Positions 56,616 through 64,000 of a DNA stretch of 64,000 bases are shown here, piece by piece (position 1 is the first letter of the stretch; every line of letters begins with the position of its first letter). The stretch lies in the NCBI RefSeq assembly GCF_963675975.1, contig NZ_OY780939.1, forward strand, positions 1,922,001 to 1,986,000. Direction: 5' to 3'. Under the pieces are notes generated by a model, which had not been told where the DNA came from, ran no database searches, and saw only the letters and a list, made by a program, of their open reading frames with translations. This DNA is from Halarcobacter sp. (lineage in GTDB: Bacteria; Campylobacterota; Campylobacteria; Campylobacterales; Arcobacteraceae). The position numbers and the translations under genes are program-made.

Positions 56616-58415
56616 ATGAATTTAACTAATGAACAAAAAGAGATACTAAAAGCTGTCTCAAAATATAAAAATATAAAAATAAACGCTTTTGCAGGCACAG
56701 GGAAGACTACAACTTTAAGATGTATAGCAAATGAGTATAAAGATAGAAAAATTCTTTATCTAGCATTTAACAGTGCAATTAAAAACGAAGCAAGTTCAAC
56801 TTTTCCTAGCAATGCTTATGTAAAAACAACTCACGGCTTAGCCTATAGTGCTATAAAAAAATATACTGATATAGATTTAAGCCGCTTGCAAAACTATAGG
56901 GCAATAGATATTGCAAATGAGTTTGAGATACCTTATACAAAAGCTTTAAGTGCATTAAAAATCTTTGAAAATTTTTGCAATAACACACAAGAAAAAATAA
57001 ATGAAGAAGATATAGAGCATAAAACTGCAAAAAAGATGTTTGATCATATGTTAATTGGTGTTTTAAAACCTACACATAGCTTTTATTTAAAATACTATTA
57101 TCTACTTATCTCAAAAGAGCAAATCCCACAATTTACCTATGATATTGTGATGCTAGATGAAGCTCAAGATACAAATGAAGTAACCCTAGGAATATTTAAC
57201 TGTTTAAGCTCAAAAATTAAAATCTATGTTGGGGATAGACATCAACAAATATATAGTTTCAGAGGTAGTAAAAATGCCCTTGATAAAATCTCTTGTGATA
57301 AACAATTATATTTATCAGAAAGTTTTAGATTTAACAAAGAGATTGCAAACTATGCAAATATTTTATTAAAAAGCTTCAAAGATGAACAAGTTGATATAAA
57401 ATCAAATAAAAACAATGATGAGTTAAAAACCTTTGGTTATATCTCAAGAACAAATGCCCACCTAATCTCAGTTATCTCAAAAAGAATAGAACAAAGAAAA
57501 CCTTTTGTCACTGTTAGAAATCCTGATGAGATATTTAGTCTTAGTATTGAAATATACTATTTACTAAACAATGAAACAGATATGATAAGAAAAAACCCTT
57601 TTTTAAAAGGTTTTAAAGATGAAGAAGAGTTAGCTTCTTATGCAAAAGAAACAGATGACTTTGAACTAAGAAGTGCTTTAAAAATAGTAAAAGAGTATCA
57701 AAATCAAATATTTGATTTCAAAGAGATAGCTCAAAAGTTTTATAAAGCTTGGCAAAATAGAGATTTAAACAATTTTGACAAAAGATTAAATGAGATTTTA
57801 TTTCTAACTACAGCTCACACAGCAAAAGGTTTGGAGTGGGATAGTGTAGTTGTAGCAGATGATTTTCCAAATTTTGCAGACTTGATTTTAGATATGGGAT
57901 ATACAAGTTTAAAACAGTTTAAAAAAGAGTTGAAAAAACTTACAAATCAAGAGTTGATTGATGAGTTTAACCTTTTTTATGTGGCTTTAACAAGAGCAAA
58001 AACAAAACTTGTAAAAGATAGTGAAAACTTCCATTATCTTATGTATTCAAATCTAGAAAAACTAATTGATAAAAAGATATCTGATACAAATGAAGAGTTT
58101 GAAAAAGATGACAAAAATATTGTTTTATCAAAAATGGACAAAGATGAGTTTCAAAAGATTAGAGAAAATAAAAACATTGAAAAAGGGAAAGCTAAAAATA
58201 GTGGTTTAAAATGGTCTTTAGAAGATAGAATAAAACTAAAAAGTTTATACAAAAAAGATACAAATATAGCCATAATAGCTACAAAACTAGAAAGAACTTC
58301 CACAGCCATATTAGCTGAATTATTAAAAAGTGAAGTTATAACTAAAGAGGAGAAAAATATCTTATCAACTTTAGTAAAGAACAATCAAAAAGCTAGTAAA
58401 ACTATACTAGCTTGA
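56616..58415 (+). CDS. UvrD/FBH1-like superfamily 1 helicase
   Basis: 599 residues. Walker A AFAGTGKTTT (24-33), FNSAIKNEA, Walker B MLDEAQD (about 179-185), GDRHQQIYSFRGS, and C-terminal TAHTAKGLEWDSVVV and FYVALTRAK. The layout resembles the FBH1-like/UvrD-type DNA helicases that strip recombinases or aid repair. After the helicase core a region of about 80 residues (WSLEDRIKLKSLYKK and IAIIATKLERTSTAILAEL) looks like a helix-turn-helix/SANT-type DNA-binding tail. It is a lone gene between adk and a convergent DUF3144 gene. Confidence 0.8.
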   Translation: MNLTNEQKEILKAVSKYKNIKINAFAGTGKTTTLRCIANEYKDRKILYLAFNSAIKNEASSTFPSNAYVKTTHGLAYSAIKKYTDIDLSRLQNYRAIDIANEFEIPYTKALSALKIFENFCNNTQEKINEEDIEHKTAKKMFDHMLIGVLKPTHSFYLKYYYLLISKEQIPQFTYDIVMLDEAQDTNEVTLGIFNCLSSKIKIYVGDRHQQIYSFRGSKNALDKISCDKQLYLSESFRFNKEIANYANILLKSFKDEQVDIKSNKNNDELKTFGYISRTNAHLISVISKRIEQRKPFVTVRNPDEIFSLSIEIYYLLNNETDMIRKNPFLKGFKDEEELASYAKETDDFELRSALKIVKEYQNQIFDFKEIAQKFYKAWQNRDLNNFDKRLNEILFLTTAHTAKGLEWDSVVVADDFPNFADLILDMGYTSLKQFKKELKKLTNQELIDEFNLFYVALTRAKTKLVKDSENFHYLMYSNLEKLIDKKISDTNEEFEKDDKNIVLSKMDKDEFQKIRENKNIEKGKAKNSGLKWSLEDRIKLKSLYKKDTNIAIIATKLERTSTAILAELLKSEVITKEEKNILSTLVKNNQKASKTILA

Positions 58416-58419
58416 TGAA

Positions 58420-58707
58420 CTATTTTACATCATTTTGTGAAAAATCGTAGTTTTCTATATGATTATCTATATTTTCACCTAAAGCTAATTTATATTGCTC
58501 TGTAAAATACTCTATAACTTTTTGTTTTTCAGCTTCCATTGCTTCTTTTGATTCAAAAGAAGTTGAAGCCATCCAGGCATTAAATCTTGCTGCTGCGTAC
58601 ATCAAAGATGCACTAACTTCACCTTGTGTTGTGTTTTCTTCTAATTGTTCATTTGCTAAAGCAATATGCTGGTCTGCTCTTATTAAAAATCCATTATTAT
58701 TTGTCAT
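58420..58707 (-). CDS. DUF3144-family protein
   Basis: 95 residues, soluble, acidic, helical. Motifs ADQHIALANEQL and VSASLMYAAARFNAWMAS mark DUF3144. The role is unknown. It runs divergently from the small stress-type genes starting at 58893 and ends five bases after the helicase stop. Confidence 0.72.
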   Translation of the reverse strand: MTNNNGFLIRADQHIALANEQLEENTTQGEVSASLMYAAARFNAWMASTSFESKEAMEAEKQKVIEYFTEQYKLALGENIDNHIENYDFSQNDVK

Positions 58708-58892
58708 TTTATACCTTGTTTTTCTTTTATTATATTGAAATTTTTCTTTATACTAATTTGGAATTTTTGTAAAAATAATCTATAAATAATAAATAATATT
58801 TTTAATTTATTTAATTTTAAGTTGCATTTGTTAAATTAGTAGTAACCTAATGAGTTGTAACACAATTAGGTTTGTAAATATAGGAGGATGGG

Positions 58893-59063
58893 ATGTTATC
58901 ATGGTCTTTTGCCTTTTTAATTTTAGCAATTATTGCTGGAGTTTTAGGTTTTACAGGTATTGCAGGTGCTGCTGCAAGTATTGCAAAAATATTATTTTTT
59001 ATTTTTTTAATACTTCTTATAGTTTCAGCAGTTTCAAGAGCTCTTAGGGGAAAAACTCCTTAG
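58893..59063 (+). CDS. DUF1328 (YtjA-like) small membrane protein
   Basis: 56 residues, [20 protein letters not shown] and on, with two membrane helices and the [20 protein letters not shown] pattern of DUF1328/YtjA. Ribosome site ggagga precedes the ATG. This family is often stress-induced in proteobacteria. Confidence 0.85.
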   Translation: MLSWSFAFLILAIIAGVLGFTGIAGAAASIAKILFFIFLILLIVSAVSRALRGKTP

Positions 59064-59087
59064 ACAAAAAATATTAAAAGGATTCAA

Positions 59088-59417
59088 ATGAAGAAATTAT
59101 TACTACTAATACCATTTTTAGTTTTTATTTTACAAGGTTGCAATGATAATGAAGTTGAAGAAAAAGTTTCTAGTGTAAAAGAGAATATAAAAGATACAAG
59201 TGAAGATGTAAGAGATAAAGTAGAAGATGTTATTGATAATGCAGAAGATACTATAGATGATAAGAGTGAAGATGTATCTGATAAAGCAGAGGATATTGTC
59301 GATGAAGCAGAAGATGTTGTTGATTCAAATGAAGATAAAGTAAGCGATACAATTGATGATGTTCAGGATAAAGTTGAAGAAACATATGAAGATGTAAAAG
59401 AAAAAGTTAAAGAATAA
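59088..59417 (+). CDS. Acidic repeat lipoprotein
   Basis: 109 residues. Lipoprotein signal MKKLLLLIPFLVFILQGC (Cys18), then a very acidic chain of short repeats of the form (D/E)KxEDVxDxAED, predicted as amphipathic helix. Such helices can bind membranes or act as hydrophilic stress proteins. It lies in a same-strand run with DUF1328 and the coiled-coil protein. Confidence 0.7.
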   Translation: MKKLLLLIPFLVFILQGCNDNEVEEKVSSVKENIKDTSEDVRDKVEDVIDNAEDTIDDKSEDVSDKAEDIVDEAEDVVDSNEDKVSDTIDDVQDKVEETYEDVKEKVKE

Positions 59418-59427
59418 AGGAGATATT

Positions 59428-59715
59428 ATGGATAAAAATACATATGAACAAAAAGCACAAGCTAAATTAGATGAAATAGATGGACGAATTCAAGTTCTAA
59501 AAGCAAAAAAAGATGGTTTAGAAGCTGATGCCAAAATTGAATATGATAAAAAGATAGAGGAATTAAATTCTTTAAAAGATGAAACTCTTGATAAATTTAA
59601 TAAATTAAAATCTTCAAGTAGTGATGCTTGGGATGAATTTAAAGCGGGATTTGAAAAATCTACTGAAATCATGGAAAGTAGTTTAAAAGCAGCCCTTTCA
59701 AAATTTGATAAATAA
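59428..59715 (+). CDS. Coiled-coil protein of unknown function
   Basis: 95 residues, helical and charged (MDKNTYEQKAQAKLDEIDGR, KKIEELNSLKDETLDKF). No signal or membrane part. A good ribosome site (aaaggag) and 10-base gap to the lipoprotein gene suggest one operon. Resembles small hydrophilic stress proteins in composition only. Confidence 0.6.
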   Translation: MDKNTYEQKAQAKLDEIDGRIQVLKAKKDGLEADAKIEYDKKIEELNSLKDETLDKFNKLKSSSSDAWDEFKAGFEKSTEIMESSLKAALSKFDK

Positions 59716-59809
59716 TTTTGAAACTTAACTTACATTATTAATTCATAGATAATTTAATGGATTAAGAATGTAGGTTATAAAATTAAAAAAACATATAAAG
59801 GAGTTTATT

Positions 59810-60142
59810 ATGGAACTTCAAGGAATAACAATTGATTTTTATGATAAAAGAACATGTGGTCTTTTACCAGACTTATGTCTTAAATGGGATATTCGTTATG
59901 ATGAGTTAGAAGATAATGATGAACTTCTACAATATTGGGAAGATAGCCTTAATAGAGTCTTGTCTAAAACTGATAAGGTAGTTAGCGGAAATATGGATGG
60001 AAAATCGATTTTATATTCTGCTGATGAAGAAGCAATTAAGATTATAAAAGAGGAATTCAAAGAATTAGAACTTGATAAAATCAATTATGAAGATATAATT
60101 AAATGTGAAAATTGTCTAAAAAATGATTATTTGGCAAAATAA
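59810..60142 (+). CDS. Unknown acidic cytoplasmic protein
   Basis: 110 residues with no signal or membrane part. Four cysteines (C16, C23, C99, C102), the last two as CENC, could bind metal. Good ribosome site (aaaggag). No family recognised. Confidence 0.55.
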   Translation: MELQGITIDFYDKRTCGLLPDLCLKWDIRYDELEDNDELLQYWEDSLNRVLSKTDKVVSGNMDGKSILYSADEEAIKIIKEEFKELELDKINYEDIIKCENCLKNDYLAK

Positions 60143-60204
60143 CATAAAAGCATAATTTAATCAATATAATTATATCTTTAGAAAAAAGATTAAAAAGTGT
60201 AGCT

Positions 60205-60606
60205 ATGTCAAAAGATTTGAGATTTAATTTAGAAGATGTTAGTCAGATAATTATTGGTTCTTTTGCCTTGGCAATTCCAATATCTTTCTCAGAAGAGGCT
60301 TGGCGATTAAGTGAAACTTTGCCTTTTTTTAACCTATCTTTATTACTTCTCTTATCTTTTTGTTTTTTAGGTTTTTATACTTTTCAAAGTATATTTCAAG
60401 GTGCTGTAAAACATAGACTCTTTGCTTTTGTTTTCAGAGTATTTATTGCATATTTGATTGCTACAGTAGTAGTTTTTTTAATACTTTTAGCAATAGACAA
60501 ATTACCCTTGATTGATGAAACAGTTATAGCAATAAAAAGAATAATAGTAATATCTATGCCAGCTTCCATGGGAGCTATTATTGTTGATGGTTTTGATAAG
60601 GAATAA
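60205..60606 (+). CDS. DUF2391-type membrane protein
   Basis: 133 residues with four membrane segments (about 14-30, 40-60, 70-97, 107-128) and the stretch IIIGSFALAIPISFSEEAW, which fits DUF2391/TIGR02587. Function unknown. Two bases before the cupin gene, so cotranscribed with it. Confidence 0.65.
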   Translation: MSKDLRFNLEDVSQIIIGSFALAIPISFSEEAWRLSETLPFFNLSLLLLLSFCFLGFYTFQSIFQGAVKHRLFAFVFRVFIAYLIATVVVFLILLAIDKLPLIDETVIAIKRIIVISMPASMGAIIVDGFDKE

Positions 60607-60608
60607 AA

Positions 60609-60923
60609 ATGCTATTTGACAATATTTATGATGACATTTTAATCGATAAAAAAAATGAACAGTTTATTGATTTAATAAAAAATGAAAATGTAAGAATAGA
60701 AAAAATTGTATCAAATGGACAATGTTCACCAAAAGATTTTTGGTATTCTCAAGATGAAAATGAGTTTGTTATTATCTTAAAAGGTGAAGCTATACTTGAA
60801 TTTGAAAACGAAAAAGTTCCTATGTTAGAAGGTGATTATATAAATATCCCTTCCAAAAGAAAACATAGAGTGGAATACACTTTAAAAGATGAGCCAACAA
60901 TCTGGCTGGCAGTTTTTTATTAA
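60609..60923 (+). CDS. Small cupin protein
   Basis: 104 residues: single cupin with SPKDFWYSQDENEFVIILKG (motif 1, with Glu but no His pair) and GDYINIPSKRKHRVEY (motif 2, His kept). It starts two bases after the DUF2391 gene. Substrate unknown. Confidence 0.7.
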   Translation: MLFDNIYDDILIDKKNEQFIDLIKNENVRIEKIVSNGQCSPKDFWYSQDENEFVIILKGEAILEFENEKVPMLEGDYINIPSKRKHRVEYTLKDEPTIWLAVFY

Positions 60924-60926
60924 GTC

Positions 60927-60954
60927 TAGAATGAGGCTAAAAGCCTACATTCTA
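60927..60954. terminator. Hairpin between convergent cupin and oxidoreductase genes
   Basis: tagaatg-aggc (60927-60937) pairs with gcct-a-cattcta (60943-60954) with one bulged A. It probably serves both genes. Confidence 0.65.
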
Positions 60955-60956
60955 AA

Positions 60957-63900
60957 TTAACTTATTTTTGTTATATCTACAGGTATTGCTTGTCTAGCAT
61001 TTGAACCAATAACAAAATCTCCAAGTGTGGCTAATCTTCTTGATTTGTCTAGAAGTCCTAATTTATTTATATTTACACCACTTTTTCTTGCTACTCTTGC
61101 TTCAAATGTTTTGTTGTTTATTGTAACAGCAACTGCACCTTCCGCATCTCTTCCTAAACCATGCTCTATACCAATACATTCAGGATATAAACCATTTTTA
61201 TATCTAAGCATTCCCGTTACTATACCATCTTGTGAAGTTATTTTTACCATATCTCCATGTTTTAAGCCTTTTTCTTTGGCAGTACTTGGATTCATATCAA
61301 CATAAGTAGTAAATCTTATATGTTGAAGTTTACTACTTGAAGCATCACATTGTGATAAAACATTTGATTTATAACTAAATGCCAACATTGGAAATCTATT
61401 TTTGGGATATATATCTTTTAATAGTTTCCCATCATTAAGTCTTGCCATATAAAATCTAGGCGTTCCACTAAACTCTTCACCTGTTAAGGCATGTTTTGAT
61501 GTACCAACAGTTTGGTTATAGATATTTATAATATTTGTATATTTATGGGCTAACTTATCCTCTTTATACCCATCTTCTTTACTTTCAAATCTTCCACCTC
61601 TAGCCATGACATAAGCAGTTTTTCTCCAGTTTTCACCACTAATATTTTGTAAGGTTTTTATATATGGTTCTAAACTTGCTAATTTAATCTCTTCATCTGT
61701 GATATCAGGAACACCATTTTTATCAAGTGCAATATTCTCAAATGCTCTTATATAAAAATCTTGAGGTCTATTTAAAGGATATTTTTTACCATCATTTCCT
61801 ACAATAGCATTTTCTCCAAATCCTGGAAGATTAAGTTTTTTACCTAACTCAATCATAAAACTATCCATACAAATTGGTTCACCATTTTTAAATCTTGCTT
61901 GTTTTGGTTTTATCATTGGAAATGCTGCAGTGTTTATTTTTGTTTGAGATCCAGCCCAAGCTCCTGCAACTCCCCAAGTTTCATATATAACTGAATCAGG
62001 TACGATATAATCAGCATATTGAGATGTTTCATTTATAAATGGATCAATAGCAATGATTAAAGGAACTGAAGTATTTGGGTCTTTAAGTAGTTTTACAATA
62101 TTTTGTGAACCACTTTGACCATAAACAAAATTTGCATTCCAGCTAATAAGAGCTTTTAACTTATATGGGTATTCATTTGCACTATTAGTGATAATATCTG
62201 ATTCTATAGCATTTGTAAAAGGATACCAAGTATCTTTTGCAGGGTATGGATTTTCACCTTTTGCTATTTTTTCTTTAAATTCAGCAGTTTTTTCATAAGC
62301 TACTCTTGTTTTATCTACTCTGTAGCCTTTGGCTTTAACTTTCCCTTTATATCCTACAAGATTGTATTTTGAACCTTTGAAGTCTTTATATCTTCCACCA
62401 CCAGCACTCATACCGCCTTTGTAGTTTAGATTTCCTACCATTGCACCTAACATCATAATTGCATAAGTAGTATAAAATCCTGTAGTATGCATAGTCCCAC
62501 CATGACAATCTGTTGCAGCTTTTCTTCCATGTGATGTAAACTCTTTAGCTGTTGCGATAATTTTTTCTTTACTTATCCCTGATTCTTCTGCATAAGTTTC
62601 CAGTGATTGTTCAAATGCACTCTCTTTTAAAAGTGTCATTGAACTTTTAACTTTATATGTTGTTTCATCAATAGTAATCACTTTGTCAACAAATAATTCA
62701 GCTTGGTCTACAAGTGAAGCTTTTTTTAGTTTTCCATCTACTGCATCAAGAACTAAAGGCTCTTTATCTTGTTCTAAAAATTTACCTTTATTTTTTCCCT
62801 CTTGAATCACTAAATGTGTAGCATTAGTATATGAAGCATCGTTTAATCTCTCTTTGGCTTCTAAAGATGGAATTCTAAGATATTTCTCATTATATAAAGA
62901 GTTAGCAATAATAACTTGTAAAAGTCCCATTGCAAAAGCCAAGTCTCCACCTGGCAAGATAGGAATCCATTCACTCTTTTCTCCAACAGCTATATTATCA
63001 GAGTTTGTAAGCATAGGTGCTACAGTTACACACTTTAAATTCTCTTTTACTCTTCCTTTTGTAAGAAGTTTACTTTGTCTTTTAAAAGGATTACCTGCTT
63101 GCCCTGGAGCTGTACCAAAAGTTAATAAATATTCACAATATTCAAAATCTGGTTTTAAGTGGGGATATTTTTTAAAATCACCCAAATAAGAAGCTTCTCC
63201 TGAACGCATAGAAAGTCCGCAAATAGATGTATGCCCTTGATAGTTCATTGTTCCAAAAGAGTTTTTAAATCTATGTACCATAAAAGCTTTTCTTCCATCA
63301 TCTCCTGTTCCTAAGATACACAATTGATTGGCTTTTGGTCCCATTTCTGGATTTTCATTTTTAATAGGAGTTGTTAAGTCTCTAATAGAAGCTAACCCTT
63401 CAACTTCACCTTCACCAAAAAGATTCCCACCTTTTGTTATCTCTTCAAGAAGTTGTTCTATCTCTATCTCTTCCCATTTATTTTCACCTCTATTTCCTAC
63501 TCTTTTTAAAGGTTTTAATACTCTTAATTTATCATTTATCTTATCAAATACTACATTACCCCTTGCACAAGCAGTTGATCTGTAAGTTAAATTCTCTTTA
63601 GAATCTCTTTCTAGAAGAGAAAAACTTTTTTCCAAAGATGTATTGTAAGGAAGCCATGGGTCACTAGATAAAGGACTATATGGATTTCCTGTTACTTTTA
63701 CTACATTATCTGTTTTATTATCTACTTTAACTCTAACACCACAGTGAGTAGTACATCCATTACATACACTACTTCTTAAAGAGTAATCATCATTTTTAGA
63801 AAATTTATCAAATATAATCCCTTCTGTTTCAAGAGAATTAGTATAGATTGGATCATTTGTTTTTTCGCCATTTCTACTCATTGTAGCAGCAGCTTTTAAT

Positions 63901-63980
63901 GTATCTTTATATCCAACAACAGAAGCACAACCTGCTACAACTGTTGTTCCTAATAAAAATCTTCTTCTATTTTTGTTCAT
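60957..63980 (-). CDS. ttrA: Tat-exported molybdopterin oxidoreductase, tetrathionate reductase TtrA-like
   Basis: 1007 residues. Twin-arginine signal (NRRRFLLGTTVVAGCAS). A [4Fe-4S] site C73, C76, C80 and C138 (VCNGCTTHCG, later STACARGN). Molybdenum-region sequence TSICGLSMRSG with Cys as likely metal ligand, then DFEYCEYLLTFGTAPGQAGNPFKRQ, which I associate with TtrA. The length fits TtrA. It would reduce tetrathionate to thiosulfate in the periplasm as part of TtrABC. The ATG has aaggag upstream; partner genes (electron-transfer and membrane subunits) would lie beyond the right edge. Related arsenate or other sulfur-compound reductases cannot be excluded. Confidence 0.75.
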   Translation of the reverse strand: MNKNRRRFLLGTTVVAGCASVVGYKDTLKAAATMSRNGEKTNDPIYTNSLETEGIIFDKFSKNDDYSLRSSVCNGCTTHCGVRVKVDNKTDNVVKVTGNPYSPLSSDPWLPYNTSLEKSFSLLERDSKENLTYRSTACARGNVVFDKINDKLRVLKPLKRVGNRGENKWEEIEIEQLLEEITKGGNLFGEGEVEGLASIRDLTTPIKNENPEMGPKANQLCILGTGDDGRKAFMVHRFKNSFGTMNYQGHTSICGLSMRSGEASYLGDFKKYPHLKPDFEYCEYLLTFGTAPGQAGNPFKRQSKLLTKGRVKENLKCVTVAPMLTNSDNIAVGEKSEWIPILPGGDLAFAMGLLQVIIANSLYNEKYLRIPSLEAKERLNDASYTNATHLVIQEGKNKGKFLEQDKEPLVLDAVDGKLKKASLVDQAELFVDKVITIDETTYKVKSSMTLLKESAFEQSLETYAEESGISKEKIIATAKEFTSHGRKAATDCHGGTMHTTGFYTTYAIMMLGAMVGNLNYKGGMSAGGGRYKDFKGSKYNLVGYKGKVKAKGYRVDKTRVAYEKTAEFKEKIAKGENPYPAKDTWYPFTNAIESDIITNSANEYPYKLKALISWNANFVYGQSGSQNIVKLLKDPNTSVPLIIAIDPFINETSQYADYIVPDSVIYETWGVAGAWAGSQTKINTAAFPMIKPKQARFKNGEPICMDSFMIELGKKLNLPGFGENAIVGNDGKKYPLNRPQDFYIRAFENIALDKNGVPDITDEEIKLASLEPYIKTLQNISGENWRKTAYVMARGGRFESKEDGYKEDKLAHKYTNIINIYNQTVGTSKHALTGEEFSGTPRFYMARLNDGKLLKDIYPKNRFPMLAFSYKSNVLSQCDASSSKLQHIRFTTYVDMNPSTAKEKGLKHGDMVKITSQDGIVTGMLRYKNGLYPECIGIEHGLGRDAEGAVAVTINNKTFEARVARKSGVNINKLGLLDKSRRLATLGDFVIGSNARQAIPVDITKIS

Positions 63981-64000
63981 AATCTACTCCTTTATTATAG

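Noticed and set aside
58850-59047. 65-residue open frame on the plus strand
   Set aside because: It is a shadow in another frame of the DUF1328 gene at 58893-59063, which has the ribosome site and family sequence.

Overview
The window looks like part of the chromosome of a low-GC, Arcobacter-like member of the Campylobacterota. This is inferred from gene content, not from a database search. The pointers are the very AT-rich sequence, the ribosomal order L36-S13-S11-S4-RpoA-L17, a Campylobacterota-type DapD, FtsE/FtsX beside an EnvC-like protein, abundant GGDEF/HD-GYP/hybrid-kinase signalling, and a Tat-exported molybdoenzyme resembling the tetrathionate reductase catalytic subunit. No rRNA, tRNA, CRISPR array, transposase or prophage gene was found.

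Layout. 0-7 kb: the tail of an unidentified gene, a Cache-type diguanylate cyclase and a complete branched-chain amino acid (Liv) ABC transporter. 7-11 kb: a TerB-like protein, two small division-type proteins, a pseudopilin-like protein, PriA and DapD. 11-19.5 kb (minus strand): a diguanylate cyclase with a periplasmic CXXCH haem motif, then EnvC-like, FtsX, FtsE, TrmB, a fibronectin-III lipoprotein and an RluD-type pseudouridine synthase. 19.5-24.9 kb: RodA, agmatinase, a solitary TIR-domain protein, an 800-base island with two head-to-head structured repeats, a MetF-like protein and TonB. 25-35.9 kb: HemL, PpnP, AtpZ-like, RpoD, LeuD/LeuB, a large hybrid histidine kinase, a HIT protein and an HD-GYP response regulator. 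36-42.2 kb: a ribosomal protein/RNA polymerase alpha operon with a long structured leader, then GatA and GuaB.

42.2-55.8 kb is an accessory region of small membrane proteins, lipoproteins, two rhodaneses, hydrolases, cupins and a nickel-uptake-like pair. Between 43 and 51 kb it is a mosaic of partial duplications: two copies of a small-membrane-protein/lipoprotein block, two rhodaneses with the same promoter, a decayed third lipoprotein tail, and a third copy of the structured repeat. 55.9-60.9 kb carries Adk, a UvrD/FBH1-like helicase and a set of small stress-type proteins (DUF3144, DUF1328, an acidic repeat lipoprotein, a coiled-coil protein, a DUF2391 membrane protein, a cupin). The window ends in the TtrA-like oxidoreductase on the minus strand.

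The signals I find most worth a second look are: (1) a three-copy element of about 190 bases whose helices are kept while their sequences change; (2) the leader of the rpmJ-rplQ operon, with two mutually exclusive hairpins and a 13-codon Cys/Leu-rich open frame running into one of them; (3) the haem-motif diguanylate cyclase with a second, cytoplasmic cysteine cluster; and (4) the duplication mosaic at 43-51 kb.
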